From Myotis daubentonii (lineage: Eukaryota; Chordata; Mammalia; Chiroptera; Vespertilionidae): a DNA stretch of 64,000 nucleotides. Below are positions 63,439-64,000 of the stretch, piece by piece. Location of the stretch: positions 87,866,641 to 87,930,640 of the forward strand of contig NC_081846.1 in assembly GCF_963259705.1 (NCBI RefSeq), given 5' to 3'. Positions within the stretch are counted from its first letter, which is position 1. Each line of letters begins with the position of its first letter. A program made the translations under genes and the position numbers. The notes under the pieces were generated by a model. That model ran no database searches, was not told the origin of the DNA, and saw only the letters and a program-made list of their open reading frames with translations.

Positions 63439-64000
63439 TACTTGCTGGTGAATAATACAAGAAGCCGGCCTTAAACACCTTATATTTTCAGAAACTCTAC
63501 ATTTGTCAAAGTCTTTTTCTAGTTCCCTATGTTTTTTTCTTTCTTTTCTTTTCTTTTTTTACCAAAATCAGGTATGGCACATGTTGGAAGGTTCCACTTC
63601 AGTTGTACTGAATGAATGGTCTCTCCACTTCGAAAATATTTTTGCTTATAGTTGTTCCACAGACAGGCTAATTCTGCACAGAGGCCAATTCTTCAGTCAT
63701 TCCTAGGGTGACAAACTGCCTGCATTAGCCTGGGACTGAGGAGGTTCGCCTAACATGTGACTTTCAGTGTTAAAACCAGAAAGGTTCTGGGGAAACCTTG
63801 ATGAATTGGTCATCCCAGCACTTCAAATCTTGACTTTCTGAACAGTGAGCTGAACAGTATTGGTAAGGTCTTTTAACTTCTTAAGTGCCTGGGGAAAAAC
63901 AATCAAAATAATTTGCCTTGTTTTTATTTTACTTTTTTGTTTGTTCACCAACCCAAGTCAAATCTCCTTCCGTCACCATTTTCACTGGCCTTGTTTTTAA
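63439..64000. other. Right-edge sequence, unassigned
   Basis: No exon recognised. The last ~70 bases (gttcaccaacccaagtcaaa, ccttccgtcaccattttc) match the L1-associated repeat seen at 50170. Confidence 0.4.

Overview
The window looks like nuclear DNA of a vesper bat (Vespertilionidae; genus not resolvable by eye). Three signals support this. First, there are more than thirty tRNA-derived Ves-type SINEs on both strands. Second, there are several HeliBat-like Helitrons with TC 5' ends, a 3' hairpin and CTAG/CTAA 3' ends. Third, young-looking cut-and-paste MITEs (hAT, piggyBac-like, mariner-like) occur beside active-looking LINE-1. This mix is characteristic of vesper bats and very unusual for other mammals. 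The species assignment is inference; the repeats themselves are read from the sequence.

I found no complete, recognisable host protein gene. The only long open frame, 846 codons on the minus strand at 43942-46482, is LINE-1 ORF2. Most other open frames are repeat-derived or chance. The best evidence for a host gene is the CpG island at about 24.95-26.95 kb. It has the look of a bidirectional promoter: inverted NRF1-like motifs, an inverted 11-bp motif, minus-strand splice donors at 25694 and 25819, and a plus-strand donor at 26635. Its genes could not be named. Weaker candidate exons lie at 27662-27930 (+), 48933-48993 (+) and 59876-60080 (-).

Layout. 0-3 kb: old antisense L1 cut by a Ves SINE, an intact solo LTR with 4-bp target duplications (920-1548), and a second LTR with tandem U3 repeats. 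3-6.3 kb: MIR, a Tigger-like MITE, a tail-to-tail SINE pair and old L1. 6.37-9.16 kb: a nearly full-length half-L1 (HAL1: ORF1, no ORF2) interrupted by a hAT MITE and a Ves SINE. 9.5-10.4 kb: two neighbouring Helitrons and a piggyBac-like MITE. 11-25 kb: SINEs, L1 fragments, a second piggyBac-like MITE, a mariner-like MITE and Helitrons. 25-27 kb: the CpG island. 28-39 kb: SINE-rich sequence with two more hAT MITEs. 39.55-42.06 kb: three Helitrons joined head to tail with no spacer. 43.6-46.7 kb: a young 5'-truncated L1. 46.7-55.9 kb: GC-rich, largely low-repeat sequence, a Helitron, and a young L1 nested in antisense L1/HAL1 5' UTR. 55.96-58.72 kb: a minus-strand Helitron abutting a second HAL1/L1 ORF1 element that is cut by an antisense gammaretrovirus-like LTR with a tRNA-Pro-type primer site. 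58.7-64 kb: L2, MIR, SINEs and unassigned sequence.

The window is best read as a record of successive transposon waves. The most interesting points are the spacer-free Helitron trimer, the CTCF-like motifs carried inside one Helitron family, the symmetric CpG-island promoter, and SINEs that repeatedly land in the tails of earlier SINEs or at re-used target sites.
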